DNA of 64,000 nt from Deltaproteobacteria bacterium (lineage in GTDB: Bacteria; Desulfobacterota; Binatia; UBA9968): positions 1 to 64,000 of the forward strand of contig JACQUW010000207.1 of NCBI GenBank assembly GCA_016210115.1. The letters are read 5' to 3'. The translations under genes and the position numbers were made by a program. A model generated the notes under the pieces. The model was not told the origin of the DNA. It saw only the letters and a program-made list of their open reading frames with translations, and searched no databases. This document shows positions 26,971-36,734 of this stretch, piece by piece; the first letter of the stretch is position 1; each line of letters starts with the position of its first letter.

Positions 26971-28314
26971 ATGACAACGGTCCTGGCGGCGGTTGAAGTG
27001 AGTTCAATATTCCTGGCGGTCGGGGGAACGATGACGCTCTATGGATCGCCCTCGAGCCCGTCGGAAATCGCGGCCGTCCTGGCCAGGTTTGCCTCACGGT
27101 TGATTCCCGCGCTCCTGGTCGCGAGCGTTTTGCTGGCGGTCCTATACACGGTCTTTTTTCCGGATACCGGCGTAAACTCCGCTCCGTTTCTTCTGAGCGT
27201 GCTGATCACCGTGGGATTTCTCGTTCCCATTCGTTTTTGCTTTTATCGAGTCATGACGAGCCGCTCTTTTGTCAAGCGCGTGCTCGTTTTAGGGACGAGT
27301 CCTCTCGCTCACAGCATCATCGAGGAGCTCAGGGCTCAGCCTCACTTCGGCTACGCGCTGGTGGGCGTGGTCGACGACGAGCTGGCTTCGCTGGAGGCAT
27401 CCTCTTATAAGTCGTCTCCGGCTCTGCTCGGTGCTCTCGACAAGATCATCGATGAAGTCCGGCCCGACGGCATTATTGTTGCGCTCAGAGAGCTGAAGCA
27501 GCTTCCGGCCCGTAAGCTCCTGGAACTGCGGCTGCGCGATATTTTTATTGAAGACGGCGTCGACATTTATGAGCGGTTTACCGGTAAGCTCGCGATCGAG
27601 TGGTATACGCCGAGCCGGATCGTTTTTTCCAAAGATTTTCGTAAATCTTTTCTCGACCTCGCCGTCGGCCGGTGTGTCAGCCTGATCGCCGCGATCGCCG
27701 GCCTGCTGATTTTCGCTCCGATTCTCGGGCTTATCGCGCTCGCCATCAAGTTGGATTCAAAGGGTCCCGTCTTCTTTGTGCAGGACCGGGTCGGCTTGAA
27801 GTGCCGGCCCTTCAAACTTGTCAAATTTCGCACGATGCACTGCGTCAACGGTAAAACCTCCGAGTGGGCGCGGGACAACGGCCATCGGATTACCCGGGTT
27901 GGGACGTGGCTGCGCAGCTTCAGGCTGGATGAGCTTCCGCAATTCATCAATATTCTTCGAGGAGACATGAATCTTGTCGGTCCCCGACCGCATCCGGTGA
28001 CGAACTTCGAGCTGTTTGTCCTCGTGTTGCGCAATGCTCCCGAGTCTGGAGATGAGATTCCCTACTATTCCCTGCGCTGCGCCGTCAGGCCGGGAATTAC
28101 CGGTTGGGCGCAGAATCGCTTCGGTTACGCGAACGGCCTCGAGGAAGAGATCGAAAAGATGAAGTACGACCTCTACTACATCAAGCATAACTCACTCTGG
28201 TTCGATCTCCACATTCTCTTGGACACGATCAAAACGGTGCTCTCCGGACGAGAGTCGAAAGGCGCCCCTTCGCATCCGGGAAAAGAAGTAGAAACCCTTC
28301 ATAAAGCGGCCTGA
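26971..28314 (+). CDS. Exopolysaccharide undecaprenyl-phosphate sugar phosphotransferase
   Basis: 447 aa; 'GPVFFVQDRVGLKCRPFKLVKFRTMH', 'RVGTWLRSFRLDELPQFINILRGDMNLVGPRPHPV', 'VRPGITGWAQ'. Confidence 0.95.
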   Translation: MTTVLAAVEVSSIFLAVGGTMTLYGSPSSPSEIAAVLARFASRLIPALLVASVLLAVLYTVFFPDTGVNSAPFLLSVLITVGFLVPIRFCFYRVMTSRSFVKRVLVLGTSPLAHSIIEELRAQPHFGYALVGVVDDELASLEASSYKSSPALLGALDKIIDEVRPDGIIVALRELKQLPARKLLELRLRDIFIEDGVDIYERFTGKLAIEWYTPSRIVFSKDFRKSFLDLAVGRCVSLIAAIAGLLIFAPILGLIALAIKLDSKGPVFFVQDRVGLKCRPFKLVKFRTMHCVNGKTSEWARDNGHRITRVGTWLRSFRLDELPQFINILRGDMNLVGPRPHPVTNFELFVLVLRNAPESGDEIPYYSLRCAVRPGITGWAQNRFGYANGLEEEIEKMKYDLYYIKHNSLWFDLHILLDTIKTVLSGRESKGAPSHPGKEVETLHKAA

Positions 28315-28327
28315 CGGGGAGGAAAAT

Positions 28328-29389
28328 ATGAAATCATCCGCCATGAGATTTTTGGTTTGCCCGGCCTGTAAATCCGACCTGGAAGTGGACGTTTGTTCGC
28401 GCCGTGGACAGGAGATCATCGAGGGGAGCCTCACGTGCGCGGCGTGCAGCGTGAAGTACCCGATCCTCGGTGGTGTTCCGAGATTCGTCAGCGCCGGTTC
28501 CTATGCCTCAAGCTTTGGATTCGAATGGAACCGGTTTAGAACCGTTCAACTCGACTCGTTTAATGGAACGAAAGAGTCTGAAAGGATGCTCGAGGAAACA
28601 ACCGGTTGGAAAGAAGAAGATTTCAAGGGGAGGCTCGTGCTCGACGCCGGGGTGGGGGCGGGCAGGTTTGCCGAAGTGGTCGCGGGCAAAGGAGGAGAGG
28701 TGGTCGGCATCGACCTCACGGATGCAATCGACGCCGCATACGCAAACATTGGCGACCGCGACAACGTCCATCTGATTCAGGCCGATATTTTCGCCATGCC
28801 CTTTCGCAAACACGCCTTCGATCTGGCCTACTCGATCGGGGTCCTCCACCATACCCCCGATACCCGGGCCGCCTTCGATCGGGTCGCCGACACGGTCAAG
28901 AAAGACGGCGCCTTCGCCGTCTACCTCTACCACCGTTACGGACCTGACGCGCACAGCACCGATATCATACGCACGTTAACAACTCACCTTCCGCTGCGGA
29001 TCGTTTTCGCGCTTTCAGTGCTCGCGGTCCCGCTCTACTACTTGTACAAGATTCCGTTCCTCGGGCCGGTTTTGGAAATGCTCCTCCCGATTTCACTTCA
29101 CCCGAACTGGCGTTGGCGCTGGCTGGACACCTTTGACTGGTATACGCCGAAGTACCAATGGAAGTTCTTATACCCCGAAGTCTTCCGCTGGTTTCGAGAA
29201 AACGGCTTCGTCGATGTCGAGGTTTTCGACGAGCCGATCCGGATGCGAGGATCCAGACGATTCAACCACCTAGCGGACCGATATGGAGAACGCGATAGAG
29301 ACGTTGTGCAGGAAGACATCGCCCCCGAGGCCGCGGATACTGGCCTTGGGGGGTGGAACGGGTCTCCCCTTACTCCTGCACGGGCTTAA
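28328..29389 (+). CDS. SAM-dependent methyltransferase with Trm112-like zinc-binding N-terminus
   Basis: 353 aa; 'MRFLVCPACKSDLEVD...LTCAACSVKYPILGGVPRF', 'LVLDAGVGAGRFAEVVAGKGGEVVGIDL', 'YSIGVLHHTPD'. The last ~35 aa overlap the yvcK-like remnant in another frame. Confidence 0.88.
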   Translation: MKSSAMRFLVCPACKSDLEVDVCSRRGQEIIEGSLTCAACSVKYPILGGVPRFVSAGSYASSFGFEWNRFRTVQLDSFNGTKESERMLEETTGWKEEDFKGRLVLDAGVGAGRFAEVVAGKGGEVVGIDLTDAIDAAYANIGDRDNVHLIQADIFAMPFRKHAFDLAYSIGVLHHTPDTRAAFDRVADTVKKDGAFAVYLYHRYGPDAHSTDIIRTLTTHLPLRIVFALSVLAVPLYYLYKIPFLGPVLEMLLPISLHPNWRWRWLDTFDWYTPKYQWKFLYPEVFRWFRENGFVDVEVFDEPIRMRGSRRFNHLADRYGERDRDVVQEDIAPEAADTGLGGWNGSPLTPARA

Positions 29390-29597
29390 GACGAGGCTGT
29401 TTCCAGCCGGATGGGAGTGGATCCCGGCAAGGGATCGCAACCGGGACGTCGAGTTTCTAAAGGCCCTGGGCTGCCGCCCGGTCGAATGCGATCTTCTCGG
29501 AGTCGATCGCGACGTTCGCCACGATCCGCTCAAATTGGCTAACGCCGTGCTGAAAATATGGGAAGAAGCAAAAACCAACGGCCACGGGATCGGCTAA
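29283..29597 (+). pseudogene. Internally deleted YvcK/CofD-like (gluconeogenesis factor) remnant
   Basis: 'PRPRILALGGGTGLPLLLHGLKTRLF' resembles the YvcK N-terminus (GGGTGLP.LL.GLK). 'DVEFLKALGCRPVECDLLGVDRDVRHDPLKLANAVLKIWEE' resembles the YvcK C-terminus (DLL...RHDP.KLA.ALL). The large middle is missing. Confidence 0.65.
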
Positions 29598-29676
29598 CTC
29601 GGCGCGCTCGCATTTCTCGAACGGACAAGGAAATGGAACGTAAGATCAACCACCACCGAAAGATATCTTTGTAGCC

Positions 29677-30999
29677 ATGGGTTCCAGTTATCGCACAGAA
29701 TGGTGGCGGCCGGATCTTCCCGGCGCGGAAACTGATCGCTCGGAAGCGCTCGCGCCGGCGATTTCTGGCAGCGCTCCTGGTTCCGTGCCCTTCTGGGGAC
29801 TCATGGCTTTTACCTTTATCTTGCTCATTGCTCCTCAGAACCAGTTTCCCGCCCTGGAGCCCCTGCGCCTCGGTCTGGTGACCGCGGCGCTGGCGATAGC
29901 GAGCTATCTCCTGGATCGATTCCTCCACTGGCGACCGCTGAGTCTGTGGAGCCGCGAAATCGGGTTGGCTTTCGGCATAGCGGGATGGGCGATCCTGACG
30001 ATGCCTTTCTCTTCCTGGGTCGGAGGGAGCGTCTCTTTCTTTCTCGACGTGTATGTCAAGACCCTGGCCGTTTTCTGGCTACTCGCCAATGTCGTGGATA
30101 ACGCCTCGAGGATCCGAAAAATAGCCTGGGGGCTCAGCGTGATGGCCGTACCGCTGACCGTGACGGCCCTGAATAATTTTTTTACGGGTTATTTCTATGA
30201 CAAGAAGACGCTGCGCATCGCCGGCTACGATGCGGGGCTCAGCGAAAACCCGAACGACCTGGCCCCGCTGTTGAATTTGATAGTTCCGTTAACGGTGGCG
30301 CTGCTTCTGTCAAGACGAACGCCGATGGCGCGTCTCAGCCTGATTGCTGTCCTCGGTCTCGAGGTTATCACGATCCTGGCGACGTTCTCCCGCGGGGGTT
30401 TTATCGTCCTGGCAACGATACTTCTCGTTTATCTCTGGCAATTTCGCCGGCGACGAGAAAGGAAGTGGGTTTGGGCGATCCTGCTGGTGATGACTTTATC
30501 CGTGCCGCTTTTCGGGCCGGCGTATGTGTCCCGCCTGGCGACAATCACCGATATCGAATCGGACCAGACCGGCTCAGCGCAGTCGCGGTGGAATGACACC
30601 GTGACTGCGGCGGGTCTTGTGCTGAAGAGCCCGATTTTTGGCGCGGGGATCGGCAACAATATCCTCGCTCTCAATGAGGCGAGGGGAGATGATTGGAGCC
30701 TCGTCCATAACGTCTATCTCGAGCACGCGGTGGATCTGGGTGTCCCCGCGCTGGTTCTTTTTCTGATGCTCTTGAAGGGCTGCATCAGATCGGCGTCAAA
30801 TGTCCAAAAGCGGTCCGACGGAATTCCGGCGCTAAGGGAGGTTTTCTATTTTGCCGAAGCGATCAAAGTTAGCCTTATCGCCTTTTCCGTAGCCGGCCTG
30901 TTCTATCCGGTCGCCTACCACTTTTACTTCTACTACTTCGCGGGACTGGCGGTCGCTCTGGAGGCGGTTTACCGCGCGGAAGTGAGCGTCCGTCCATAA
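29677..30999 (+). CDS. O-antigen ligase / O-glycosylation ligase-like polytopic protein
   Basis: 440 aa, about 10 TM segments, Wzy_C-like 'SQSRWNDTVTAAGLVLKSPIFGAGIGNNI...SLVHNVYLEHAVDLGVPALVLFLMLL'. Confidence 0.88.
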   Translation: MGSSYRTEWWRPDLPGAETDRSEALAPAISGSAPGSVPFWGLMAFTFILLIAPQNQFPALEPLRLGLVTAALAIASYLLDRFLHWRPLSLWSREIGLAFGIAGWAILTMPFSSWVGGSVSFFLDVYVKTLAVFWLLANVVDNASRIRKIAWGLSVMAVPLTVTALNNFFTGYFYDKKTLRIAGYDAGLSENPNDLAPLLNLIVPLTVALLLSRRTPMARLSLIAVLGLEVITILATFSRGGFIVLATILLVYLWQFRRRRERKWVWAILLVMTLSVPLFGPAYVSRLATITDIESDQTGSAQSRWNDTVTAAGLVLKSPIFGAGIGNNILALNEARGDDWSLVHNVYLEHAVDLGVPALVLFLMLLKGCIRSASNVQKRSDGIPALREVFYFAEAIKVSLIAFSVAGLFYPVAYHFYFYYFAGLAVALEAVYRAEVSVRP

Positions 31000-31029
31000 A
31001 CCGTCCGCGTTTCTTTTGAGCCCGACGCT

Positions 31030-32220
31030 GTGCACGCAAGCGAAAAAATCAAGCTGCTTGAGTTCGTCACCCTATTTCACATAGGGGGCACGGAGAGACA
31101 CGTGGTCAATCTCGTGAAGCGAATCGATGACGGAAAATTTGACCTTCAGGTCGCCTGTCTCTGCCGGTCCGGCGAATTTCTCCCCGAAATCGAATCGGTT
31201 CCGCTCACCGAGTTTTATATTGAGAGCCTGTACGGCAGGGCCGCTTTCGGCCAGCAGGTCAAGTTTGGCCGCCATCTTAAGCAGAACCGGATCCAAATCG
31301 TTCACACCTACGGCTTTTATCCCAACCTGTTTGCGATACCCGCCGCGTGGTTCTCTCGTGTGCCGGTGATTGTGGCGTCGATCAGAGACACCGGGGCTTA
31401 CCTTACGCCGGGAAAGAAACGCGCCCAAAAAATGGTTTGCCGGCTGGCCGATAGAATCGTAGTCAACGCGGAGGCGGTCAGGAACTGGCTGATCGAAGAA
31501 GGCTTCAATCCGAAAAAGATCACCGTGATCCACAACGGCATCGACGTTTCCAGATTCCAAAAAAAGCGCTCCGGAAGCAGGCTGCGACAGGATTTCGGGC
31601 TTTCCCCGCACTCGCCTATTATCGCGGTGATCTCCCGGCTGAATCCGCTGAAGGGAATCCATTATTTTCTCGACGCGGCCGCACAGATTTCACGGCGCTT
31701 TCCAGAGGCGCGGTTCCTGATTATTGGCGATAGTGACGAATACCGAAAAGAGTTGGAGGACTGTGCGGGGCGTCTCGGTATCCGGGAGAGAGTTATTTTT
31801 ACCGGTTTTAGACTCGACATCGCTGAGCTGCTTTCAGAGATCTCGATTTCGGTTCTGCCTTCACTCACCGAAGGTCTCTCCAACACTCTGCTGGAATCGA
31901 TGGCGGCGGGGGTGCCCGTCGTCGCGACGGAAGTCGGAGGCAATCCTGAACTGGTGCAGGATGGGATAACCGGCCTGCTCGTTCCACCCCGGGACCCCGG
32001 CGCTCTGGCCCGCGCCATTTCCCTGCTGCTTGAGAAACGGGAAATGGCCCTTCAATTCGGGCACGCGGGACGAGAGCGAGCCGCGAAGCTTTTTTCCCTC
32101 GAAAAAATGGTGGCGCACACAGAGCGCCTCTACCTCGAACTCCTGGAACGAGCGGAATGCACTCAGGTCGTGAGAGCAAAAAAAGAAGAAGGAGGTCTAA
32201 CCGCGCCATGGCATCGTTAG
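31030..32220 (+). CDS. Glycosyltransferase family 4
   Basis: 396 aa, GTG start; 'LLEFVTLFHIGGTERHVVNLVKRID', 'VIHNGIDVSRFQ', 'SLTEGLSNTLLESMAAGVPVVATEVGGNPELVQDGITGLLVPP'. Confidence 0.93.
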   Translation: MHASEKIKLLEFVTLFHIGGTERHVVNLVKRIDDGKFDLQVACLCRSGEFLPEIESVPLTEFYIESLYGRAAFGQQVKFGRHLKQNRIQIVHTYGFYPNLFAIPAAWFSRVPVIVASIRDTGAYLTPGKKRAQKMVCRLADRIVVNAEAVRNWLIEEGFNPKKITVIHNGIDVSRFQKKRSGSRLRQDFGLSPHSPIIAVISRLNPLKGIHYFLDAAAQISRRFPEARFLIIGDSDEYRKELEDCAGRLGIRERVIFTGFRLDIAELLSEISISVLPSLTEGLSNTLLESMAAGVPVVATEVGGNPELVQDGITGLLVPPRDPGALARAISLLLEKREMALQFGHAGRERAAKLFSLEKMVAHTERLYLELLERAECTQVVRAKKEEGGLTAPWHR

Positions 32221-33701
32221 ACCATGCCTTTTCAGAGTCTTGGCGAAAAACCGTTCGGGCCTTTCATGAAGGCGGGCTAGGCCACCTGATCGCGCGGGCG
32301 TTCCAAAAGCTGAGCGCGCCTATCGTGGAGTTCGGGAGCATCGTGTTTTTTGGGCGCAACCTCGATCAAGAACTGCCGAAATCGCCCTCCTCCGATGAAC
32401 TCACGCTGCGTCAAGCTTCACGAGCGGACATGAATCTATTGCTTCAGGATGACGATCGCCCGCACGCGGCGGAAAAGTTGCGCCGCCGCTTTGACCGTGG
32501 AGATTTTTGCTTCATCGCCTTGGACGCCGAGGGAAAGCTCGCTCACTCGCGTTGGGCGACCACGGGGTCGGCAGAGATCCCTGAATTGGGCATGGAGATC
32601 GTTCTCAATCGGGAAGAGGCTTATTTTTATGACGGCTACACGCGGCCCGATTTACGGGGCCGCGGCATCGACGGCTATATCCGCCTTTTTATCTTCAACA
32701 GCACGCGCGCGCTCGGGGCGAGGTGGATCTATTCCTATGTGCGGGGCGATAACCCCGTTGCCTTTAGAGCGGCCCAACGATGGCAGCAACGACTAGGGAG
32801 GGTCTGGTATATGCGGGTACGCGGTTTGAAGCCGATCGTGATCGGCTATTCACGACTGGATCTGAATCTCCGTTCACGAGCGGCGACAGGAGAGGATGAG
32901 CAGGAGAAATCCCGCCGGGTGCAGATCTGGCGCGAATGGTTTGAAAGCTGGCTTGAAAAGCCGATGACGCAACGCTCGACGGGTTTTTATGACATGCCTG
33001 AAGAATACTTCGTTGCGACCGCGAAATACATCTCGGAAACTCTGCAGTTGAATCCGCTCTCCGACGCCGTTCTCGACGTCGGCTGCGATAGCGCTATGAT
33101 CAGCCGTCTCGTTGCCCCCCGCTCGCGCCGTTTTGTTGGCGTCGATTTTATTCCCGGGCTGCTCGCGCAAATACCCAAAAACGCGATCCGGGGCGCCGCA
33201 GGGCGGCCGGCGTCGCTCGTGGCCGCCGACGGCCGCCACTTGCCCTTCCGGGAAGGTGTGTTTGACAAGGCATACTGTTCTGCGGTCCTGCAGACACTCC
33301 CGAGTCACGAGGACGGCTTTAAGATCATCGAGGCTTTGACCCGCGCCTGCCGGCCAGGCGGAAAAATTCTGGTGAGCAGCGTGCCGGACACCGCCAAACG
33401 TCTGGTTGGATATCTGGAAATGTGGAGGCGGGGGGGAATGAAAGATAGATTGATGCTTTTGGGCTCCCTGTTGACGCCACGACCACTCAAAGACCTCTTA
33501 TCTCGGCTGCTCGGCCTAAAGCCCCGATACCGTCTGGTTTGCCTCGAATACGACCTTAAGAAGATCAAGAGCATGTTGGATGCGCGGGGCTTCCACTGCC
33601 AAATCCTACACTTTCCCGAGCAGTACCCGAGTCGCGATTTCCGCAAGACCCGATCCAACCTTTTGATCCAAAAACCAATGGAAAACAAAGCGGGAGTGTA
33701 G
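32208..33701 (+). CDS. Two-domain protein: N-terminal GNAT-like acyltransferase + C-terminal SAM methyltransferase
   Basis: ORF 32157..33701; GNAT-like 'EAYFYDGYTRPDLRGRGIDGYIRLFIFNSTRALGARWIYSYVRGDNPVAFRAAQRW', then 'DAVLDVGCDSAMISRLVAPRSRRFVGVDFIPGLLAQ...LPFREGVFDKAYCSAVLQTLPSHEDG'. Confidence 0.8.
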   Translation: MASLDHAFSESWRKTVRAFHEGGLGHLIARAFQKLSAPIVEFGSIVFFGRNLDQELPKSPSSDELTLRQASRADMNLLLQDDDRPHAAEKLRRRFDRGDFCFIALDAEGKLAHSRWATTGSAEIPELGMEIVLNREEAYFYDGYTRPDLRGRGIDGYIRLFIFNSTRALGARWIYSYVRGDNPVAFRAAQRWQQRLGRVWYMRVRGLKPIVIGYSRLDLNLRSRAATGEDEQEKSRRVQIWREWFESWLEKPMTQRSTGFYDMPEEYFVATAKYISETLQLNPLSDAVLDVGCDSAMISRLVAPRSRRFVGVDFIPGLLAQIPKNAIRGAAGRPASLVAADGRHLPFREGVFDKAYCSAVLQTLPSHEDGFKIIEALTRACRPGGKILVSSVPDTAKRLVGYLEMWRRGGMKDRLMLLGSLLTPRPLKDLLSRLLGLKPRYRLVCLEYDLKKIKSMLDARGFHCQILHFPEQYPSRDFRKTRSNLLIQKPMENKAGV

Positions 33702-33703
33702 CC

Positions 33704-34798
33704 ATGAACCGAGCGAATCTAAGAACAGTGCCGTCCTCGTCGTTTCCCGATTGCTCAGCGCCGCAAGATGTCCCATCCCGCAGCCTGTCTTTGCAGCCGA
33801 TCGAGATTTTCTCTACCTGCCCGGCTTCGGACGGCATTCCCCGGGAGGATTATGCCCGGAAGCTCGTCGATGTCGCGCGCTGGAGTGAGGAGGCGGGTTG
33901 CCATGGAATCCTGATCTACTCCGACAACAGTCTGCTGGATCCGTGGCTGATCGCGCATCTCATTATTCAGAATACATCGAGTTTATGCCCATTGGTGGCG
34001 GTTCAGCCCGTCTATATGCATCCTTATACCGTCGCAAAGATGATCGCCTCTCTGGGGCATCTTTACCGGCGGCGTCTCTATCTCAATATGGTCGCGGGCG
34101 GTTTTAAAAACGACCTGATCGCGCTCAACGATCCGACCCCCCACGACGAACGGTACGACCGGTTGAAGGAGTACACGATCATCATCGAGGAGCTTCTGAA
34201 GAACCCATCCGGCGTCACTTATCGAGGGAGATTTTACCAGGTGGAACATCTCAAATTGACGCCTCTCTTGCCCCTCAATCTGTTTCCCGGGATTTTCGTA
34301 TCGGGTTCTTCCGAAGCGGGCGTGGAATCCGCGAAGGCGATTCGGGCCACTGCGATCAAGTATCCGAAGCCGCCAAACCAAGAGGGCGAAATATTGGATT
34401 CGGGTATCGATTACGGTATCCGGGTTGGGATTATCGCTCGAGCGACCGAGGAGGAGGCATGGAAAGTCGCCTGCACGCGCTTTCCACCGGACCGAAAAGG
34501 CCAAATCACGCACCAGCTCGCCATGAAAACGTCGGATTCGGTCTGGCATAGACAACTTTCCGAGTTTGGAATCCAGGCGAACAACCCCTACTGGCTGCTG
34601 CCCTTTCAGAACTACAAGACTTTCTGTCCTTATCTGGTGGGAAGCTATGAACGAGTTGCGGAGGAGTTGGGCCGCTATATCGGGCTGGGATATCGGACCT
34701 TCATTCTGGACATTCCACCGGACAAGGAAGAGCTGGAACATACGCAGATCGGGTTTCGGAAGGCGGTGATAAAGGCATATGGCAGAACTGCTGCATAA
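33704..34798 (+). CDS. LLM class flavin-dependent (alkanesulfonate-monooxygenase-like) monooxygenase
   Basis: 364 aa; 'DYARKLVDVARWSEEAGCHGILIYSDNSLLDPWLIAHLIIQNTSSLCPLVAVQPVYMHPYTVAKMIASLGHLYRRRLYLNMVAGGF'. Confidence 0.85.
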   Translation: MNRANLRTVPSSSFPDCSAPQDVPSRSLSLQPIEIFSTCPASDGIPREDYARKLVDVARWSEEAGCHGILIYSDNSLLDPWLIAHLIIQNTSSLCPLVAVQPVYMHPYTVAKMIASLGHLYRRRLYLNMVAGGFKNDLIALNDPTPHDERYDRLKEYTIIIEELLKNPSGVTYRGRFYQVEHLKLTPLLPLNLFPGIFVSGSSEAGVESAKAIRATAIKYPKPPNQEGEILDSGIDYGIRVGIIARATEEEAWKVACTRFPPDRKGQITHQLAMKTSDSVWHRQLSEFGIQANNPYWLLPFQNYKTFCPYLVGSYERVAEELGRYIGLGYRTFILDIPPDKEELEHTQIGFRKAVIKAYGRTAA

Positions 34799-36386
34799 TT
34801 GGATCACAGAACGAGCCGAACGGCGCCCGGACTCTGTCGCCCTGGTTCTTGACCAGAACAAGATCACCTATGGCGAGCTTGACGCGCTCTCGAACCGGCT
34901 CGCGGGGATGCTCAAGGAGACCGGCTGTGAGCGCGGCGACCGGGTGGCTTTTTTGATACCCAAGTCGCCGGCGGCGATCGTTGCGATCTTGGGGATTTTA
35001 AAGGCGGATTGCATTTATGTGCCGCTCGATCCCTCGGGTCCGGCATCGCGCCTGAAAAAAATTCTTCAATCCTGCGAAACCGGCCGGATCCTGGCCGCCG
35101 GACCGGTCGTTTCTTTGCTCGACGAGCTGCTGAGCGATAACGAGCTTCGCTCCTCGATCGAGATTGGCTGGATGGATCACGAAGCGGTTCAGGGAGAAAA
35201 CTTTAAACCCACTTTTTCCCTGGCTGATCTCAGCGCGTTTTCGCGCCGGCCGCTCGCCTACAGCAACACCCGTTTCGACCCAGCCCACATCCTTTTCACT
35301 TCGGGCTCAACCGGCGCGCCCAAAGGGGTTGTGATCAACCACTCGAGCGTGATCGAGTTCGTCGAGTGGGCGACCCGCTACTTTCAAATGAGCTGCTCTG
35401 ACCGGATTTCCGGCCAGACGCCGCTCCACTTCGATCTCTCTACCTTCGATATCTTCGGTACCTTCGCGGCCGGCGCGGAGCTCCACCTGGTTCCGCAGGA
35501 GCTGAATTTGCTGCCCAACAAACTGGCCGGCTTTATCCGCCAATCGCAACTCACTCAGTGGTTTTCGGTGCCTTCGATTCTGAACTACATGGCAAAATTC
35601 GACGTGGTCGGGTTTGGCGACTTTCCGTCATTGAAGCGCCTCCTGTGGTGCGGGGAGGTTTTCCCTACCCCATCGCTGATCTACTGGATGAAGCGGCTGC
35701 CGCATGTTCGATTCACGAACCTGTACGGCCCCACGGAGACCACGATTGCCAGCAGCTACTACACGGTGCCTGCATGCCCGGAGGATGAAAGAGCGGCCAT
35801 CCCGATCGGGACTGCGTGCCACGGAGAAGAGCTGCTCGTCCTGGATGAGAAACTCCGGCCGGTGCCTCGGGGTCAGGTGGGAGATCTCTACATTCGGGGA
35901 GTCGGTTTAAGCCCCGGATATTGGAAAGATCCGGAGAAAACCCGGGCCGCCTTTCTGCCCAACCCGCGCAGCTTGGACCCGGCGGAGCGGATCTATAAGA
36001 CCGGCGACCTGGCGAAGATTGAAAGCGACGGCTTGGTCTATTTTGTGGGGCGGGCCGATTCGCAAATCAAGAGCCGCGGCTACCGCATCGAGCTCGGCGA
36101 GATCGAGGCGGCCCTCGGTTCCATGAACCTTCTGCAGGAATGCGCGGTGGTCGCTCTTGCGATCAATGGCTTTGAAGGAAACAAAATTTGTTGCGGCTAT
36201 GTTCCCTTGCCGGGAAGCGAAGTCGCTCCGACAACTCTGCGAAAGGAGCTGAGCAAGTTATTGCCGGCGTACATGCTGCCCTCCGGCTGGCTGGCGCTCG
36301 AACGGCTGCCCCGAAACGGCAACGGGAAGGTCGACCGAAGCAAGCTTGGGGAGGAGTTCAAAAACAATGGAACTGCTTCCCCTTGA
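34779..36386 (+). CDS. Stand-alone amino-acid adenylation (NRPS A-domain-like) enzyme
   Basis: 535 aa; 'LDALSNRLAGMLKETGCERGDRVAFLIPKSPAAIVAILGILKADCIYVPLDPSGPASRL', 'HILFTSGSTGAPKGVVINHSSV', 'NLYGPTETTIASSYY', 'IYKTGDLAKIESDGLVYFVGRADSQIKSRGYRIELGEIEAAL', 'LPRNGNGKVDR'. Confidence 0.95.
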   Translation: MAELLHNWITERAERRPDSVALVLDQNKITYGELDALSNRLAGMLKETGCERGDRVAFLIPKSPAAIVAILGILKADCIYVPLDPSGPASRLKKILQSCETGRILAAGPVVSLLDELLSDNELRSSIEIGWMDHEAVQGENFKPTFSLADLSAFSRRPLAYSNTRFDPAHILFTSGSTGAPKGVVINHSSVIEFVEWATRYFQMSCSDRISGQTPLHFDLSTFDIFGTFAAGAELHLVPQELNLLPNKLAGFIRQSQLTQWFSVPSILNYMAKFDVVGFGDFPSLKRLLWCGEVFPTPSLIYWMKRLPHVRFTNLYGPTETTIASSYYTVPACPEDERAAIPIGTACHGEELLVLDEKLRPVPRGQVGDLYIRGVGLSPGYWKDPEKTRAAFLPNPRSLDPAERIYKTGDLAKIESDGLVYFVGRADSQIKSRGYRIELGEIEAALGSMNLLQECAVVALAINGFEGNKICCGYVPLPGSEVAPTTLRKELSKLLPAYMLPSGWLALERLPRNGNGKVDRSKLGEEFKNNGTASP

Positions 36387-36428
36387 ATCCGCCGAATCTT
36401 TTGGCTTCGGAACATAAGGAAATCTCCC

Positions 36429-36683
36429 ATGACAGAACTGAGATCGCTGCATGAGCGAATCGCCAGGATTTTTTCCGAGCAGATCCGTGTCGAGGTCCCT
36501 TCCGTCGACACCGACCTGTTCGAGACGAGTATTCTGGATTCGTTGGGGTTAGTCGACCTGGTCGTTTGGCTGGAGCAGGAATTTGATGTTCGGGTTACCG
36601 TCGAGGACCTGGAGATCGACAATTTCCGGTCCATCGCCAGCATCGCTGAATTCACGGCTAAGAAGATAAAATTGGCTGCGTAG
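36429..36683 (+). CDS. Acyl/peptidyl carrier protein
   Basis: 84 aa; 'DTDLFETSILDSLGLVDLVVWLEQEFDVRV', with the conserved DS-L phosphopantetheine site. Confidence 0.9.
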   Translation: MTELRSLHERIARIFSEQIRVEVPSVDTDLFETSILDSLGLVDLVVWLEQEFDVRVTVEDLEIDNFRSIASIAEFTAKKIKLAA

Positions 36684-36701
36684 GTTTTATGCTGTTTGTC
36701 A

Positions 36702-36720
36702 TCGGCCCCTGAAGGGCCGA
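36702..36720. promoter_or_regulatory. Perfect 7-bp-stem hairpin between ACP and acyltransferase genes
   Basis: TCGGCCC-CTGAA-GGGCCGA read directly. Confidence 0.4.
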
Positions 36721-36734
36721 AGCCAGGGTGGCCC

